This document shows, piece after piece, positions 8,805 through 17,711 of a stretch of 64,000 nucleotides of DNA; positions within the stretch are counted from its first letter, which is position 1, and each line of letters begins with the position of its first letter. A program made the position numbers and the translations under genes. Below the pieces are notes generated by a model. That model did no database searches. It was given only the letters and a program-made list of their open reading frames with translations, and was not told the origin of the DNA. Source of the stretch: JBBQWR01 sp038210495 (GTDB taxonomy: Bacteria; Planctomycetota; Planctomycetia; Pirellulales; DATAWG01); assembly GCA_038210495.1 (NCBI GenBank), contig JBBQWR010000008.1, positions 1 through 64,000 of the forward strand. Reading direction: 5' to 3'.

Positions 8805-10572
8805 GTCCTTCATAAGAACTGGGGTCGCGCGCTTCGCGGTCGCGCCGATCGGTCGCGCGGTGTTGTGCGCTGGGCGACTGGCCGCGATTTGGATTGCCCT
8901 CGTGCTGAGCGTTCGAGCCGCGGATGTCCCAAGTCCGATCCGGTTTCGGGATCGCACCCCCGGGTCCGGAGTCGATTTCGTTCATCGGACCGGCGGCAGC
9001 GATCGGAAATTCGTCGTCGAAGAAGTCACGGCCGGCCTGGCCCTGTTCGATTACGACAACGACGGCAAGGTTGACTTGTATTTCTTGAACGGACGGCCGC
9101 TGTCCGGGACCAAGCTCGGCGAGCGGCCCCGCAATCATCTCTATCGCAACCTCGGAGATTTTAAATTCGCCGACGTCACCGAAAAGGCGGGCATGGACGG
9201 CGGCGACGGCTATGGCATGGGCGTGTGTGTCGGCGACTACGACAACGACGGTTTTCAGGACGTGTTCGTAAGCAATTACGGTGAAAATGCGCTTTACCAT
9301 AACAACGGCGACGGCACGTTTACCGATGTGACCGAATCGGCTCACGTGAAGCGCGGCAAGCGAGTCGGCGGCAGCGCCTGTTTTCTCGATTACGACAACG
9401 ACGGCCGACTCGATCTTCTGGCCGTCAATTATGTGAAATTTTCGCAGGACAAACCGGTCGTCATCACGATCAAAGGACATCGCGCCTATCCCGGCCCGCG
9501 GGATTATGACCCGGACACGAGTTGCTTGTTTCACAACGAGGCGCATGGCGTATTCAGCGACGTCAGCACATCGTCCGGCGTGGCGGCCATCGCCGCTCCG
9601 GGAATGGGCTCGGTCGCGGCCGACTACGACGACGACGGCTATCCGGATATCTTCATCGCCAACGATGGTGCGGCGAACACGCTATTTCACAACAATCGCG
9701 ATGGCACGTTCAAGAATGTGTCGCTGCGCGCAGGAGTCGCCCTGGATATCAACGGCGCCGCGCATTCCAACATGGGCGTCGACGCGGCCGACTACGACAA
9801 TAGCGGCCGGCTGAGCTACTTCGTCACCGCGTTTCATCGCGAAATGGCCACGCTCTATCGAAATCGCGGAAACGGTCTATTCGAAGACGCCACGCTGCTG
9901 TCCGGCGCCGGCGCGCCGACCTCTCCTTATGTGACCTGGGGTTGCGGATTCGTCGATTTCGACAACGACGGGCATAAAGACCTGTTTGTCGTCAGCGGTC
10001 ACGTCGACGAGCAAGTCGCGGATTACGACGATACGACGACTTATCTCTGCCCAAACATCGTGATGCGAGGCCTGGGCAACGGCAAGTTCGCCAACGTGAC
10101 GAGTGAATGCGGCGAGGCCCTCAAAGTCAAGAAAACGGCCCGGGGCGTGGCCTTCGCCGACTTGGATAACGATGGCCGGATGGATGTCGTAATCCTCAAC
10201 TCCAACGACCGGCCGACGATCTTGCGAAACGAAACGGTCACCGGCAACCACTGGATTGAAATTAGTTTGCGGGGCGTTCAGTCCAATCGCGACGGCGTGG
10301 GCGCCCGGGTGTACGTCGTCGCCGGCGAACTCAGTCAGATGGACGAAGTTCACAGCGGCCGCGGATATCAAAGCCACTGGGGCGCCCGGCTGCACTTCGG
10401 CTTGGCCAAGAACGAACGCATCCAGCGGATCGAAGTTCACTGGCCCAAAAGCGGCATTGTCGACGTCCTCGAAAATGTCCCCGCCGATCGGATCATGACG
10501 ATCGCCGAAGGCAGTTCGCCGGCGAAGGACAAGCCGCTGTTCGTTTATCCCAAGTCGGCCGGCAAACGCTAG
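8788..10572 (+). CDS. CRTAC1-family protein (FG-GAP/VCBS repeats plus ASPIC/UnbV domain)
   Basis: This 594-residue secreted protein has a signal region (about 20-45) followed by at least six FG-GAP/VCBS blades with calcium-type loops (DYDNDGKVDLYF, DYDNDGFQDVFV, DYDNDGRLDLLA, DYDDDGYPDIFI, DFDNDGHKDLFV, DLDNDGRMDVVI). The last 120 residues match the ASPIC/UnbV domain (VGARVYVV, GYQSHWGARLHFGLA, IEVHWPKSG). It should fold as a calcium-stabilised beta-propeller at the cell surface. The family is common in planctomycetes, but its function there is not established. Its stop codon lies within a partial family-M repeat. Confidence 0.92.
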   Translation: MAFTDKSFIRTGVARFAVAPIGRAVLCAGRLAAIWIALVLSVRAADVPSPIRFRDRTPGSGVDFVHRTGGSDRKFVVEEVTAGLALFDYDNDGKVDLYFLNGRPLSGTKLGERPRNHLYRNLGDFKFADVTEKAGMDGGDGYGMGVCVGDYDNDGFQDVFVSNYGENALYHNNGDGTFTDVTESAHVKRGKRVGGSACFLDYDNDGRLDLLAVNYVKFSQDKPVVITIKGHRAYPGPRDYDPDTSCLFHNEAHGVFSDVSTSSGVAAIAAPGMGSVAADYDDDGYPDIFIANDGAANTLFHNNRDGTFKNVSLRAGVALDINGAAHSNMGVDAADYDNSGRLSYFVTAFHREMATLYRNRGNGLFEDATLLSGAGAPTSPYVTWGCGFVDFDNDGHKDLFVVSGHVDEQVADYDDTTTYLCPNIVMRGLGNGKFANVTSECGEALKVKKTARGVAFADLDNDGRMDVVILNSNDRPTILRNETVTGNHWIEISLRGVQSNRDGVGARVYVVAGELSQMDEVHSGRGYQSHWGARLHFGLAKNERIQRIEVHWPKSGIVDVLENVPADRIMTIAEGSSPAKDKPLFVYPKSAGKR

Positions 10573-11067
10573 AGCCGCGCACGAAGTACGTGGTGCGGGA
10601 ACGAATCCTCGCTAGAGCCACGCACGAAGTAAGCGGACGGTTGACGGGGCGTAGTGAGTTGTCGGAGATTCTCTAATCGAACGAATCGTCGACCAGTTGC
10701 ACTGGGGAATCGAACTGCCCACCGCTTCGTGCGAGGCTCTAACACCAGCGGTCCGGCGAAGATTTCTTACAACATGACCGCAAGTGGCCTTGACCGGTTT
10801 TTGCCTTGCCGGTATCTATCCCACCCTCTTCTTCCAATTCCATCGGAACTCGTGTAGGTCAGGCTTCGTGGATCGCCCGCGGATGGTTCCATCCAGCGGA
10901 ACGGCTAACTGCTCTGTCGCTTGCTGCCACTCGTCTGATTGGGCCGCCGGCGGTGTGTGGCGCCGCGCCGCCGAACTAGGGTCATCGCGAAGATGCCGGT
11001 TTCGAGGAAACATATTTCGCTCCGCGAGGAAACTGCGCTTCTCAAAAGGAGAATCGGGTTGAATACC
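10573..11067. other. Intergenic region with repeat elements upstream of the secretin gene
   Basis: It begins with a half copy of the family-M repeat (10570-10590, TAGAGCCGCGCACGAAGTAC), then a complete copy at 10613-10741. The remaining 325 bp hold no supported gene. A reading frame continuous with the secretin extends back to 10939, but its first 43 codons lack signal-peptide character. Confidence 0.6.
10613..10741. repeat. MITE-like inverted-repeat element, family M, copy B
   Basis: The left end TAGAGCCACGCACGAAGTAA (10613-10632) and right end CCGCTTCGTGCGAGGCTCTA (10722-10741) are inverted repeats; the right end lacks four bases (ACTT) present in other copies. The core of about 85 bp differs from copies A and C. 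Confidence 0.8.
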
Positions 11068-14000
11068 ATGTCACATCGGCTCATCCGCGGTCTGATCGTT
11101 TTTGCTGGTTTGTCTCCCGCAGTGTGCTGGGCCATGCCTCAAGCGGACACCATGCACGTTCTCCTCGGCGCCGCCGCCGTCGGACAGGACGGCTCCACCG
11201 ACACGCAACAGGCCGACGACCTGCTGCGGCAAGCTCGCAAGGCGATGGCCGAAAACCATCTGCAGCTTGCCGACTCGTGCATCTCGCGAGCCGAGACGCT
11301 GAGTCCCAAGTACACGATCTTTCACGTCGGCGACACGCCCGCCAAGGCGCGAGCCGATCTGAACAAGCGGCTGGGCACGACGACCACGGCGGCCGACAAG
11401 GCCGCGGCCCACGGCGCCCCTTTGCTCGATAAGCCATTTTCGCTCGGCAAGCCGGGCGATAAAAAGGCGCCCACCGATCCGTTTATGGCTCGCCGCCAAG
11501 ACGACGCCGAGGTCAGTTCGCCGGCCGCCACGGCAGCAGCAAATGGCCAACAAGAAGATTCCTCGTTGATGCGGCTGCCACCGGTCAGTGGCGCCGCGGC
11601 TGCCCCGGCTTTCGGCGCCGGCAATACGAGCAATTATCCATCGACCGGCGCTCCGCCCCTGGCGCTCAATGCCAGAGATAGCGGCGCCGCAACCGCCAAC
11701 GCCGATCCCAAGAGTCAAAGCGATTCGCTACTGCTTACCGCTCGCAAGGCGCTGGCCGTCGGCGACTTGCAGCGAGCCAACGCCCTGGTCGAACAGGCCA
11801 AGCGCTTGCAGATCAACTACGGCGCGACGGACGATAGTCCGGCTCGCATCGACATGTTAGCTCACAAATACGCCTCGCTAACTGCTCCGGCCAACCGCCG
11901 CGATACGGACGGTTATCGGCATCAATACGCGGCCCTTCTGATGGAAGAGTCGGAAGGACTGCTCCGCTGGCGCGAGCTGGACGAAGCCGAACGGCTAGCG
12001 AGCGAAGCTCAGCAACTGCCGGTGCAATACAACATGATCGAAACGCGGCCCGATACGCTGATCGGCCGGATCGCCGAGCAGCGACGTCAATCGCGACAAC
12101 CCGCCGGCGACGGCGACAGTCGGATCGATCTGCTCGGCGTGGCGGACATCAACGGCGGCAATTCAGCGGCGCCCGTCGCGCCGCCGTCAACCACTCAATC
12201 GAGCATTCAATTCGCCGGCCAACCGGCTGGCAACAAGCCGCTGGCCGCCGAGCTGACTCGACAAGCCCGCGCTGCGCTGGCCGCAGGCGACGCTCGCCGC
12301 GCCGAGCAATTGGCCAAGCAGGCCGACGGCATGGCGCCCGACTCGGCTTACAATCCGCAGGAAGATCGGCCGTCGCTGGTGCTGTTGGATATTCAGCGCT
12401 CGCGGACTCGCAACGACGGTCAAGTGACGACCGCCGGGGCGATCGGGTTGGGAGACCATAACGATCGCCATACCGCCAGCCGGTCGATTTACGATTCGAA
12501 CAACGATCCGACGCGCGTCGTGGTCGCCGGTGACGAAGAATTGGCCCCATCCGTTTTCGGTCAACCAGGCGGCAAACCGGCGCCGACCGCCAGCAACCCG
12601 GAAGCGTTGCCGAGCGAAAGCACGTTGCAACCGGTCCGCGATCCGGCGGCTCTGAGCGCACCGCCCGGAAAACCGGCCGACGGCGCCACCCCGGCGATCG
12701 AGCTATTTCGCCGCGGCGAGCAGGCGCTGACCGCCGGCAATCGCGATCAGGCCATGCAGCTATTCCGTCAATCTTATTCCCATCAGGAGCAACTGGATCC
12801 GGCCAGCCGCCAACGGCTCTTGGATCACATGCAAATGATGGCGACCGGCGCCCCGCCGGCCCGGACGAACAATGGCGACAATCTGCTGGAAATTGCCGCC
12901 AATCGCCAGCAGGTCATCGCCAAGCAGATCGCCGCCGAAGTCTCCAAGCAGCAAGGCGTGGCCAAAGCCATGCAGGCCAAGGAGCCGCATAAGGCGGTGG
13001 AATTGTTGCAAAAAACCCGGGCCACCGTCGCTAGCAACAACGACCTGGATGCCCAAACGAAGCAGCTCTTGCTGCGTCGCGTGGACGGCAGCCTGCAAGA
13101 GCTCCAGCAGTATGTTCAGAACAACCAGGCTCAGATCGAGCTCGACGAAAAGAACGCCGCCGTGCGGAAAGAAGTCGACGGTCGCCGAAAGCTCAAAGTC
13201 GAGGTCGGCGAAAAGCTGGCCGGCATGGTCGACGAATACAATCGGCTCATCGACGAGCGGCGGTTCCCGGAAGCCGAGATCGTCGCCAAACGGGCGTACG
13301 AGATGGATCCGGAAAACCCGGTCGTCGTGCAGATGGTCAAGGTGAGCAAAGTGCTTCGCCGCAACGCGGCCGAACAGGCTGTGCTTTCGGACAAGGAAGA
13401 GGGAATCGTCAACGTGATGCAAGACGTTGACAAGGCCGCCGTTCCCTTCAACGGCGAGATCAAGTACCCCGACCGGCCGAAATGGGAGTTGCTCACGAAA
13501 ACTCGCAGTAAACTCCTCGCCGACGGCCGTCAGCATCGCAGCCCGGGCGATCTCGAAATCGAACAGAAGCTAACCACTCCGGTCTCGCTCAAATTCAACC
13601 AAGCCCCGCTCGGCGAAGTGCTGCACTACCTCAGCAAAGTCTCGCAAATCAACCTTTACATCGACCCGCAAGGCCTCCAGGCCGAAGGGGTCACGACCGA
13701 CCAACCGGTCTCGATCGACCTTAGCCGCGACATTCAACTCAAGAGCGCATTGGCTCTGATTCTGGAGCCGCTGCACCTGAGCTACGTGATCAAGGACGAA
13801 GTGCTCAAGATCACGAGCGAAGACAAACGGCACGGGCAGGTTTACACCGTCAGCTACCCGGTCGCCGATCTCGTCATTCCGATTCCGAATTTCGGACCCG
13901 ACGGCCGCGAAGGAATCAGCGGCGCCTTGGACCTCGCTTACAAACGGATCGGCTACGGTCAGCCGTCCGGCGGCGCGTTCTCCTCGGCGCCCACCGTCAT

Positions 14001-15330
14001 GGCGGTCGCCAGCGACACGGGTAGCAAGACCAATGCCATGCTCAATCCGTCGATCGCCGCACAGATGAGCAAGATCGTTCCCGGCTCGGGCCAAGTGCAG
14101 TCCGGCCAGCCGCAAGGCAACAACTATGGTCCCGGCGGTCAAAAAGGTGGCAATCAGGCCGACTTCGATTCGTTGATCGAACTGATCACATCGACGATCG
14201 CCACGCCGACTTGGACGGAGTCGGGCGGCTCCGGTTCGATCGCCCCGTTCGAAACGAACCTGACGCTAGTTGTCAGCCAGACTCAGGAAGTCCACGAGCA
14301 GATCGCCGACTTGCTCCAGCAGCTTCGCCGGCTCCAAGATCTGCAAGTCACGATCGAAGTGCGGTTCATCACGCTCAACGACAACTTCTTCGAGCAGATC
14401 GGCGTGAACTTCAACTTCAACATTCCGAGCACGACCAGCGGCGTCAGCGCTATCGGCAGCAAGCACATTCCTAGCCAAGTGATCGGGATCGATTCGGGCG
14501 GCGCCATCCCGGCCAACGGCTCGACCGCGGCGGTCGCTCCACCGGTGCAGTTCCGCCAAGGCAGCTTCGGCGCGGCCGCGGTGCCCACATTCCCGGGGCT
14601 AACGCTGGATTCGACGCCGACGACGTTCGGGTTCGCAATCCTCAGCGATATCGAAGCCTTCTTCCTGATCCAAGCGTTCCAGGGAGACAATCGGTCGAAC
14701 GTATTGCAGGCGCCCAAGGTCACGCTGTTCAACGGCCAGCAGGCGTTCGTTTCGGACACCTCGCAGCGGCCGTTCGTTACGAGCGTCATCCCGGTGGTCG
14801 GCGACTTCGCGGCCGCTCAGCAGCCGGTCATCACCGTGCTCAGCGAGGGCACGTCCCTCACGGTGCAGGCGGTCGTTTCGCCGGATCGCCGGTTCGTCCG
14901 ACTGACGGTCGTGCCGTTCTTCAGCCAGATCGGCGACGTTCAGGAGTTCCAGTTCACGGGCTCCAAGACGACGACGACCTCAAGCGCGGCGTCCAAGACC
15001 GGCACGGACAGCAACAGTGCTTCCGGCGGCAGCACGACAACGACCGACGGCACGACGGTGCAATTGCCGACGTTCAACTTCGTCACCGTCACCACGACCG
15101 TGAGCGTGCCGGACGGCGGCACGGTGCTCCTGGGCGGCATCAAGCGATTGAGCGAAGGCCGCAACGAACGGGGCGTGCCGGTGCTCAGCAAGATTCCGTA
15201 CATCAACCGGCTGTTCAAGAACGTCGGCATCGGCCGCACGACCTCCAGCCTAATGATGATGGTCACGCCGCGAATCATCATTCAGGAAGAAGAAGAACAA
15301 AAGCTCGTCGGCGGCACGCTCGCTCCGTAG
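11068..15330 (+). CDS. Type II/III-type secretin (GspD/PulD-like) with long N-terminal region
   Basis: This 1420-residue outer-membrane secretin has a signal peptide at about 1-23. Residues 25-900 contain repeated TPR-like helical units (LLRQARKAMAENHLQLADSC, ELTRQARAALAAGDARRAEQ) separated by Ala/Pro/Gly-rich linkers. An STN/N0-like domain follows (SLKFNQAPLGEVLHYLSKVS), then N-domains and the secretin core. The core ends with VPDGGTVLLGGI, PVLSKIPYINRLF and MMMVTPRIIIQEEEE, diagnostic of GspD/PilQ. Typical GspD is about 650 residues, so the N-terminal half is extra. The ATG at 11068 is chosen because a signal peptide follows directly. No other secretion genes adjoin it. Confidence 0.93.
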   Translation: MSHRLIRGLIVFAGLSPAVCWAMPQADTMHVLLGAAAVGQDGSTDTQQADDLLRQARKAMAENHLQLADSCISRAETLSPKYTIFHVGDTPAKARADLNKRLGTTTTAADKAAAHGAPLLDKPFSLGKPGDKKAPTDPFMARRQDDAEVSSPAATAAANGQQEDSSLMRLPPVSGAAAAPAFGAGNTSNYPSTGAPPLALNARDSGAATANADPKSQSDSLLLTARKALAVGDLQRANALVEQAKRLQINYGATDDSPARIDMLAHKYASLTAPANRRDTDGYRHQYAALLMEESEGLLRWRELDEAERLASEAQQLPVQYNMIETRPDTLIGRIAEQRRQSRQPAGDGDSRIDLLGVADINGGNSAAPVAPPSTTQSSIQFAGQPAGNKPLAAELTRQARAALAAGDARRAEQLAKQADGMAPDSAYNPQEDRPSLVLLDIQRSRTRNDGQVTTAGAIGLGDHNDRHTASRSIYDSNNDPTRVVVAGDEELAPSVFGQPGGKPAPTASNPEALPSESTLQPVRDPAALSAPPGKPADGATPAIELFRRGEQALTAGNRDQAMQLFRQSYSHQEQLDPASRQRLLDHMQMMATGAPPARTNNGDNLLEIAANRQQVIAKQIAAEVSKQQGVAKAMQAKEPHKAVELLQKTRATVASNNDLDAQTKQLLLRRVDGSLQELQQYVQNNQAQIELDEKNAAVRKEVDGRRKLKVEVGEKLAGMVDEYNRLIDERRFPEAEIVAKRAYEMDPENPVVVQMVKVSKVLRRNAAEQAVLSDKEEGIVNVMQDVDKAAVPFNGEIKYPDRPKWELLTKTRSKLLADGRQHRSPGDLEIEQKLTTPVSLKFNQAPLGEVLHYLSKVSQINLYIDPQGLQAEGVTTDQPVSIDLSRDIQLKSALALILEPLHLSYVIKDEVLKITSEDKRHGQVYTVSYPVADLVIPIPNFGPDGREGISGALDLAYKRIGYGQPSGGAFSSAPTVMAVASDTGSKTNAMLNPSIAAQMSKIVPGSGQVQSGQPQGNNYGPGGQKGGNQADFDSLIELITSTIATPTWTESGGSGSIAPFETNLTLVVSQTQEVHEQIADLLQQLRRLQDLQVTIEVRFITLNDNFFEQIGVNFNFNIPSTTSGVSAIGSKHIPSQVIGIDSGGAIPANGSTAAVAPPVQFRQGSFGAAAVPTFPGLTLDSTPTTFGFAILSDIEAFFLIQAFQGDNRSNVLQAPKVTLFNGQQAFVSDTSQRPFVTSVIPVVGDFAAAQQPVITVLSEGTSLTVQAVVSPDRRFVRLTVVPFFSQIGDVQEFQFTGSKTTTTSSAASKTGTDSNSASGGSTTTTDGTTVQLPTFNFVTVTTTVSVPDGGTVLLGGIKRLSEGRNERGVPVLSKIPYINRLFKNVGIGRTTSSLMMMVTPRIIIQEEEEQKLVGGTLAP

Positions 15331-15374
15331 CCATTAGGGCTCCAAGCCGTCATCAGAAAAACGAATCCCCCTCG

Positions 15375-15408
15375 CCGCCGCGACTGAACGTCGGTCGCGG
15401 CGGTTTTT
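15375..15408 (+). terminator. Rho-independent terminator after the secretin gene
   Basis: A perfect 10-bp stem, CCGCCGCGAC (15375-15384) with GTCGCGGCGG (15394-15403), has a nine-base loop and is followed by TTTTT. Confidence 0.9.
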
Positions 15409-15484
15409 GTTTCCGCCATTCTTTGGCGCCACCGCTCACTGGCCGGGGAGAAGGAGACAGTCCCCAGCGGTTTTGTGTGCGGTT

Positions 15485-16873
15485 CTAAAAGCTGGTCGCG
15501 ACCCCCGTCGGCCCATCGCCAAATCTGCGGAACGAACGCATCAAACTGGCCAGCAGCCCGCTCTTGCCAAGACTCACCAAGATCGCGGCCGACAAGGCAG
15601 CCATGCCCCAGCTCAGCCAGGGCAGTCCGGCGGATAAAGGCGATGCTTCTAATGTCGCGTAATACCAACGGATGCTCGTTAGCGAGAGCGATGTGATCGA
15701 AACGATTGCCGCGACCCATCGCTCCCACGACCGCTCGCGATACCAGTAGATCAATCCCAAGCTTGCAAGAGTAGTTAGCAGCGCCGCCGCCCAGCCACCA
15801 AGCTCAGACGACAGGACAGCTTCTTGGGCGGAAATCCACACGGCGATAACCGGCAGCCAAACCCAAGAGAGCGTTCGGACAACTTTCGACCACGCATCGT
15901 TAAATGCGGCCGCAATGACGAGCATGACGAGCGGATTCACGTGCCAAAAATACTCCACGGGCAATCCAACGTTTGCAGCGAACCAATTAAGATTCGTCGC
16001 AGACAATCCAATCGCGGTCGCAGCGACCATGAACCTGAAGGACGATAAACGAGGAAGACTCATGCTCAGCTCGATCGCGGCTATCGCTAGGAGCGGGATT
16101 GCTTGCGGATACGTCACCGTGAAATCGCTGAACGTGTGGCGGTCGACTATCGCCACTAGCAGCAGGCAAGCAACGACGCCCAGTTCGCCGGCTTTGATGC
16201 CCCGAGCCCACGCCGTCGCATAAAAAACGGCCATGCCGACGATCGTAAGCTGGATCGGCGAACCGACCGTCGCTGCCAACAGATTCGCGAAATGCTGCGA
16301 CTGCGGGCAATCCGAGTGGCATAGCGCCAATCCTAGTGAATCGAACGGCATCAAGAATCCTAGAGTCCTGAGCGCGACATTCCGCGCCGTCGTGCGTAGC
16401 TCAAACAACAAGAATGCAGCCGCCAACAGGAGCGGCGTCAATAACCAAGGACTAAAACTGCTCGCCGTTCCGCGGCCCACCTCAAACGTCATTCCTAGCG
16501 AACAGCTTCGCAGCGCCGCCGCGACTAAAAGCACGGTGAACAGCGACCAAGGATAGAGCGGCCAGCGCCAGGGCGTGCCATTAGGAAGCGCCTGCCGATC
16601 GCTGCTCCGCGCGGCGGGTAGCAGGGTCAGAAACACTGCCGCGATCAGGACCGGAAACGATAGCATGGCCCAGGGCATCGCCGAAACGGGCCCTGACTTC
16701 GACAACAGGCCTAAAGCGTACGGATAGGCGAACAACAGCCCGAGCAGCAAATAGTATGGCGCCCGATATCGAGCCGGCAGTCGCATCCTCAGACCAAACA
16801 AAATGCCCTCGGTCACCAGCACGGCAAACAATCCGCCGAGCGCTAAAAAACGCTGCTCCCGCGTTTGGATCAA
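15485..16873 (-). CDS. Polytopic membrane protein, C-terminal part of a frameshifted gene
   Basis: This frame has 462 codons with about ten hydrophobic segments (ALGGLFAVLVTEGILFGL, YYLLLGLLFAYPYALGLL, WLLTPLLLAAAFLLFEL). No family is recognised. Its first codon is a TTG without a ribosome site, inside the reading frame of the 5' neighbouring fragment. That upstream fragment is hydrophobic until exactly the place where this frame becomes hydrophobic. The two together make a single membrane protein of about 570 residues, most simply joined by a one-base change at a run of six A (16845-16850; T on the coding strand). Confidence 0.65.
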   Translation of the reverse strand: MIQTREQRFLALGGLFAVLVTEGILFGLRMRLPARYRAPYYLLLGLLFAYPYALGLLSKSGPVSAMPWAMLSFPVLIAAVFLTLLPAARSSDRQALPNGTPWRWPLYPWSLFTVLLVAAALRSCSLGMTFEVGRGTASSFSPWLLTPLLLAAAFLLFELRTTARNVALRTLGFLMPFDSLGLALCHSDCPQSQHFANLLAATVGSPIQLTIVGMAVFYATAWARGIKAGELGVVACLLLVAIVDRHTFSDFTVTYPQAIPLLAIAAIELSMSLPRLSSFRFMVAATAIGLSATNLNWFAANVGLPVEYFWHVNPLVMLVIAAAFNDAWSKVVRTLSWVWLPVIAVWISAQEAVLSSELGGWAAALLTTLASLGLIYWYRERSWERWVAAIVSITSLSLTSIRWYYATLEASPLSAGLPWLSWGMAALSAAILVSLGKSGLLASLMRSFRRFGDGPTGVATSF

Positions 16874-17219
16874 CCAACACGATTCGATCGAACGCCGCCG
16901 ACAAAGTCACTAGCAGCAGGGCGACGATAAGCAAAATCGTTCGGGCGTCGTCCCAAACTCGACCGAACCGCGCGATCAGAAATCCGACGACCGCCAAAAG
17001 GGCCGTGTATCCGCACAACATTTCCATCAACATCCTCCCGCCGGTGACACCGGCGCTCGACCCGACAGCTCGATGCATTCCGTACAGCATCAGAACCGCG
17101 CTGATGGGATAGAACGGATTGTGGTTGTAAAGCAGCCGCGGGAGTGTTGCGAACGCAATCAGCTGCTTTGGATCCGGTTTGTAATTTTGATTGGGGATCG
17201 GGATTGAGGTTTGGTTCAT
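16581..17219 (-). CDS. N-terminal fragment of the same frameshifted membrane protein
   Basis: The 212-codon frame begins with a soluble stretch (MNQTSIPIPNQNYKPDPKQL) and has three membrane segments to about residue 115 (PISAVLMLYGMHRAV, CGYTALLAVVGFLIARF, ILLIVALLLVTLSAAF). After residue 130 the frame turns Arg-rich and loses hydrophobic pattern, as expected when reading a neighbouring gene out of frame. The real product therefore most likely continues into the frame that ends at 15485. A +1 shift near 16850 restores continuity. A pseudogene or an assembly error is equally possible. Confidence 0.6.
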   Translation of the reverse strand: MNQTSIPIPNQNYKPDPKQLIAFATLPRLLYNHNPFYPISAVLMLYGMHRAVGSSAGVTGGRMLMEMLCGYTALLAVVGFLIARFGRVWDDARTILLIVALLLVTLSAAFDRIVLVDPNAGAAFFSARRIVCRAGDRGHFVWSEDATAGSISGAILFAARAVVRLSVRFRPVVEVRARFGDALGHAIVSGPDRGSVSDPATRRAEQRSAGAS

Positions 17220-17711
17220 ATTCGATCTCGGACTTCCTCCCTCTCCGTTCAGGAAAGGGTATGAGGAACGGCTGTTTGTTGAAAAACTTTTCGCTAATTG
17301 CGACGCGGCTATATCAGCGGTCGCGCAGCCACAAACGCCCTCGATCGCGCAAGGTCAAAATCGACACATATGCGCAGAGCGATTAGGTTTAACGATAGGA
17401 CGACGACGGCTAGAGAATCGCCAGCAGGCGGCGAAAGCCGTTTAAGAAATCAGAGCCTCAAGCAGCAATGGGCCGATTCGAGGAGCAACGGATAAGGAAA
17501 AGAATCAGAACAAAAAGTAGCCCCTGACTCGAACTAGATCGCCATCCGGAGGTCCAGTCAAAACGAACCCCTCCGCGCGAGCGAAAAAAAGCTACTGCAT
17601 CGGCCAGCTCCTTTCACTTAGGAGTGAAAGCGGCACGGATACTCTACACCTAAGTTTTATTCCGGCGCCGGAGCCATGTCAAACTTTTTGGTTTGTAGCC
17701 GTATCGATTCC
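17220..17711. other. Intergenic region, no gene seen
   Basis: About 490 bp lie between the membrane-protein start and the end of trxB (both minus strand). The only structure noted is a small hairpin, CTTTCAC (17611-17617) with GTGAAAG (17624-17630), without a T-tract in either direction. Short frames here have no recognisable product. Confidence 0.5.

Noticed and set aside
10939..11067. Upstream extension of the secretin reading frame
   Set aside because: The first 43 codons are Arg-rich and precede a proper signal peptide at 11068; they lie in intergenic sequence.
16845..16850. Programmed ribosomal frameshift in the membrane-protein gene
   Set aside because: No stimulatory stem or slippery heptamer for the needed +1 shift is evident; an indel is simpler.
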